From Oscillospiraceae bacterium (lineage in GTDB: Bacteria > Bacillota > Clostridia > Oscillospirales > Oscillospiraceae): a stretch of 11,523 nt of DNA. The DNA lies in contig WQVW01000023.1 of assembly GCA_009785655.1 (NCBI GenBank), forward strand, positions 1-11,523, given 5' to 3'. This document shows, in pieces, positions 10,260-11,523 of the stretch; within the stretch, counting starts at the first letter, position 1; every line of letters starts with the position of its first letter. The notes below the pieces were generated by a model. It made no database searches. It was not told the origin of the DNA and saw nothing but the letters and a program-made list of their open reading frames with translations. Made by a program: the position numbers and the translations under genes.

Positions 10260-11523
10260 ATGCCAGTGGCTTTAATAATAACCTTTGCGGCCGCTATTCC
10301 TATATTTCTTATCTTGGGAGTTTTTCTTGGGATTCAATATAGAAAAAAAGTGTCGGAACGGGAAATACAAAGTGCAGAGGAAAAGGCCAAATCGATTATC
10401 AACGACTCGATAAAGGCCGCCGAAAACAAAAAACGTGAAGCGCTCCTAGAGGCAAAGGAAGAGATCCATAAAAATAGAGGCGAGTACGAGCGCGAGGTGA
10501 AAGAGCGCCGTGCTGAAATCCAAAAGCAAGAACGCAGACTCCAGCAGAAAGAAGAAATGCTGGACAAAAAGACAGACATTTTTGAAAAAAAATCTGAAAC
10601 GCTGACGAAAAAACTGTCAGACTTGGACGAAGCCCACGAAGAAATCGCCGTCATCAAGCGCGACCAGTTTGAAATGTTGGAAAAAATCTCCGGCTATACG
10701 GTTGAAGAGGCTAAATCGTATTTAATCAAAAACATTGAGTCGGAAGTGACGCACGAAGCGGCGATGAAAATCAAGGACATAGAAACCCGCTTGAAAGAAG
10801 ATGCAGACCAAAAAGCCCGCGAATATATCACCGTCGCAATCCAAAGAGTCGCGGCAGATCATGTGGCAGAGGCTGCGGTGTCGGTAGTTCCGTTGCCGAA
10901 CGACGAAATGAAAGGCCGGATAATCGGTCGTGAAGGCCGCAACATCCGCGCGATCGAAACGCTGACCGGGGTGGACTTGATTATAGACGACACGCCGGAA
11001 GCGATCACACTGTCCAGCTTTGACCCTGTCCGGCGCGAAGTCGCAAGAATCGCGTTGGAAAAATTGATTTTGGACGGACGGATTCACCCCGCCAGAATCG
11101 AAGAGATGGTGGAAAAAGCAAAAAAAGAAGTTGACGCCACGATTAAAGCGGAAGGCGAACGCGCAACGTTTGAGACAGGTGTACACGGTCTACATCCGGA
11201 AATCGTAAAGACCCTCGGCAGAATGCGCTACCGCACAAGCTACGGGCAGAACGTGCTGAATCATTCCATCGAAGTTTCGCACATCGCCGGCCTGCTAGCC
11301 GCGGAACTCGGTGCAGATGTCGCTGTGGCTCGCCGCGCAGGACTTTTGCACGACTTGGGCAAAGCAATGGATCATGAGGTTGATGGCACTCACGTGACTA
11401 TCGGCGTAGATTTGGCAAAGAAGTACAAAGAATCCGAAGAAGTAATCCACGCGATACACGCCCACCACGGGGATGTGGAGCCCAGAACGATTATCGCCGG
11501 ATTGGTTCAAGCATCCGATACGA
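10260..11523 (+). CDS. rny: Ribonuclease Y (RNase Y), N-terminal part
   Basis: 421 codons are present; about 100 more lie past the right edge (family length about 520). Domains in order: an N-terminal membrane helix (residues 4-25, ALIITFAAAIPIFLILGV), a long charged coiled coil (about 27-200), a KH RNA-binding domain with its GREG loop at 223-226, and the start of the HD hydrolase domain with H335, H364-D365 (LLHDLGK) and HAHHGD at 400-405. RNase Y is the membrane-anchored endonuclease that starts decay of most mRNA in Bacillota and matures some operon transcripts. The ATG at 10260 is preceded by AGGGGTGAGG and followed by a GTG two codons later that is less well placed. It has its own promoter and diverges from the S10 operon. 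Confidence 0.97.
   Translation, partial: MPVALIITFAAAIPIFLILGVFLGIQYRKKVSEREIQSAEEKAKSIINDSIKAAENKKREALLEAKEEIHKNRGEYEREVKERRAEIQKQERRLQQKEEMLDKKTDIFEKKSETLTKKLSDLDEAHEEIAVIKRDQFEMLEKISGYTVEEAKSYLIKNIESEVTHEAAMKIKDIETRLKEDADQKAREYITVAIQRVAADHVAEAAVSVVPLPNDEMKGRIIGREGRNIRAIETLTGVDLIIDDTPEAITLSSFDPVRREVARIALEKLILDGRIHPARIEEMVEKAKKEVDATIKAEGERATFETGVHGLHPEIVKTLGRMRYRTSYGQNVLNHSIEVSHIAGLLAAELGADVAVARRAGLLHDLGKAMDHEVDGTHVTIGVDLAKKYKESEEVIHAIHAHHGDVEPRTIIAGLVQASDT

Noticed and set aside
10722..11186. 154-codon open frame on the minus strand inside rny
   Set aside because: Antisense shadow of the RNase Y coiled-coil and KH region, which is unmistakable on the plus strand.

Overview
The window is almost entirely ribosomal-protein operon. 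Twenty-one r-protein genes lie head to tail on the minus strand in the classic S10-spc order: rpsJ, rplC, rplD, rplW, rplB, rpsS, rplV, rpsC, rplP, rpmC, rpsQ, rplN, rplX, rplE, rpsZ, rpsH, rplF, rplR, rpsE, rpmD, and rplO cut by the left edge. On the right, rny (RNase Y) diverges on the plus strand and is cut by the right edge. The organism is a Bacillota member, most likely a clostridial lineage. The reasons are the S10 and spc genes running as one block, a zinc-type S14, the presence of L30, a membrane-anchored RNase Y, strong AGGAGG ribosome binding sites, a mix of ATG/GTG/TTG starts, and L3, S3 and L5 sequences of clostridial character. Base composition looks roughly balanced.

Layout. 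9576-10259 is a divergent control region: a sigma-A promoter with an extended -10 drives the r-protein operon leftward behind a leader of about 300 nt, and a second sigma-A promoter (TTGACA-17-TAAAAT) drives rny rightward. Within the operon most junctions are 5-20 bp or overlapping, with several Shine-Dalgarno sequences built on the preceding stop codon. A few junctions are far longer and structured: rpsJ-rplC (97 bp), rpsZ-rpsH (124 bp), rplF-rplR (75 bp), rplR-rpsE (109 bp) and rpsE-rpmD (44 bp).

The genes themselves are ordinary; the interest is in these gaps and in the protein tails. The best candidate is a hairpin just upstream of rpsH (encoding S8) that reproduces, position by position, the S8-binding core of 16S rRNA helix 21. 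This suggests autogenous S8 control at a place different from the E. coli spc site. The S10 leader holds a bulged hairpin and a late hairpin followed by a U-run, a plausible attenuator. S3 carries a roughly 115-residue Gly/Gln/Arg/Asn tail and S5 an Arg/Asp/Asn N-terminal tail with similar motifs, both on proteins of the mRNA entry site. No mobile element, CRISPR array, tRNA, rRNA gene or defence system is visible.
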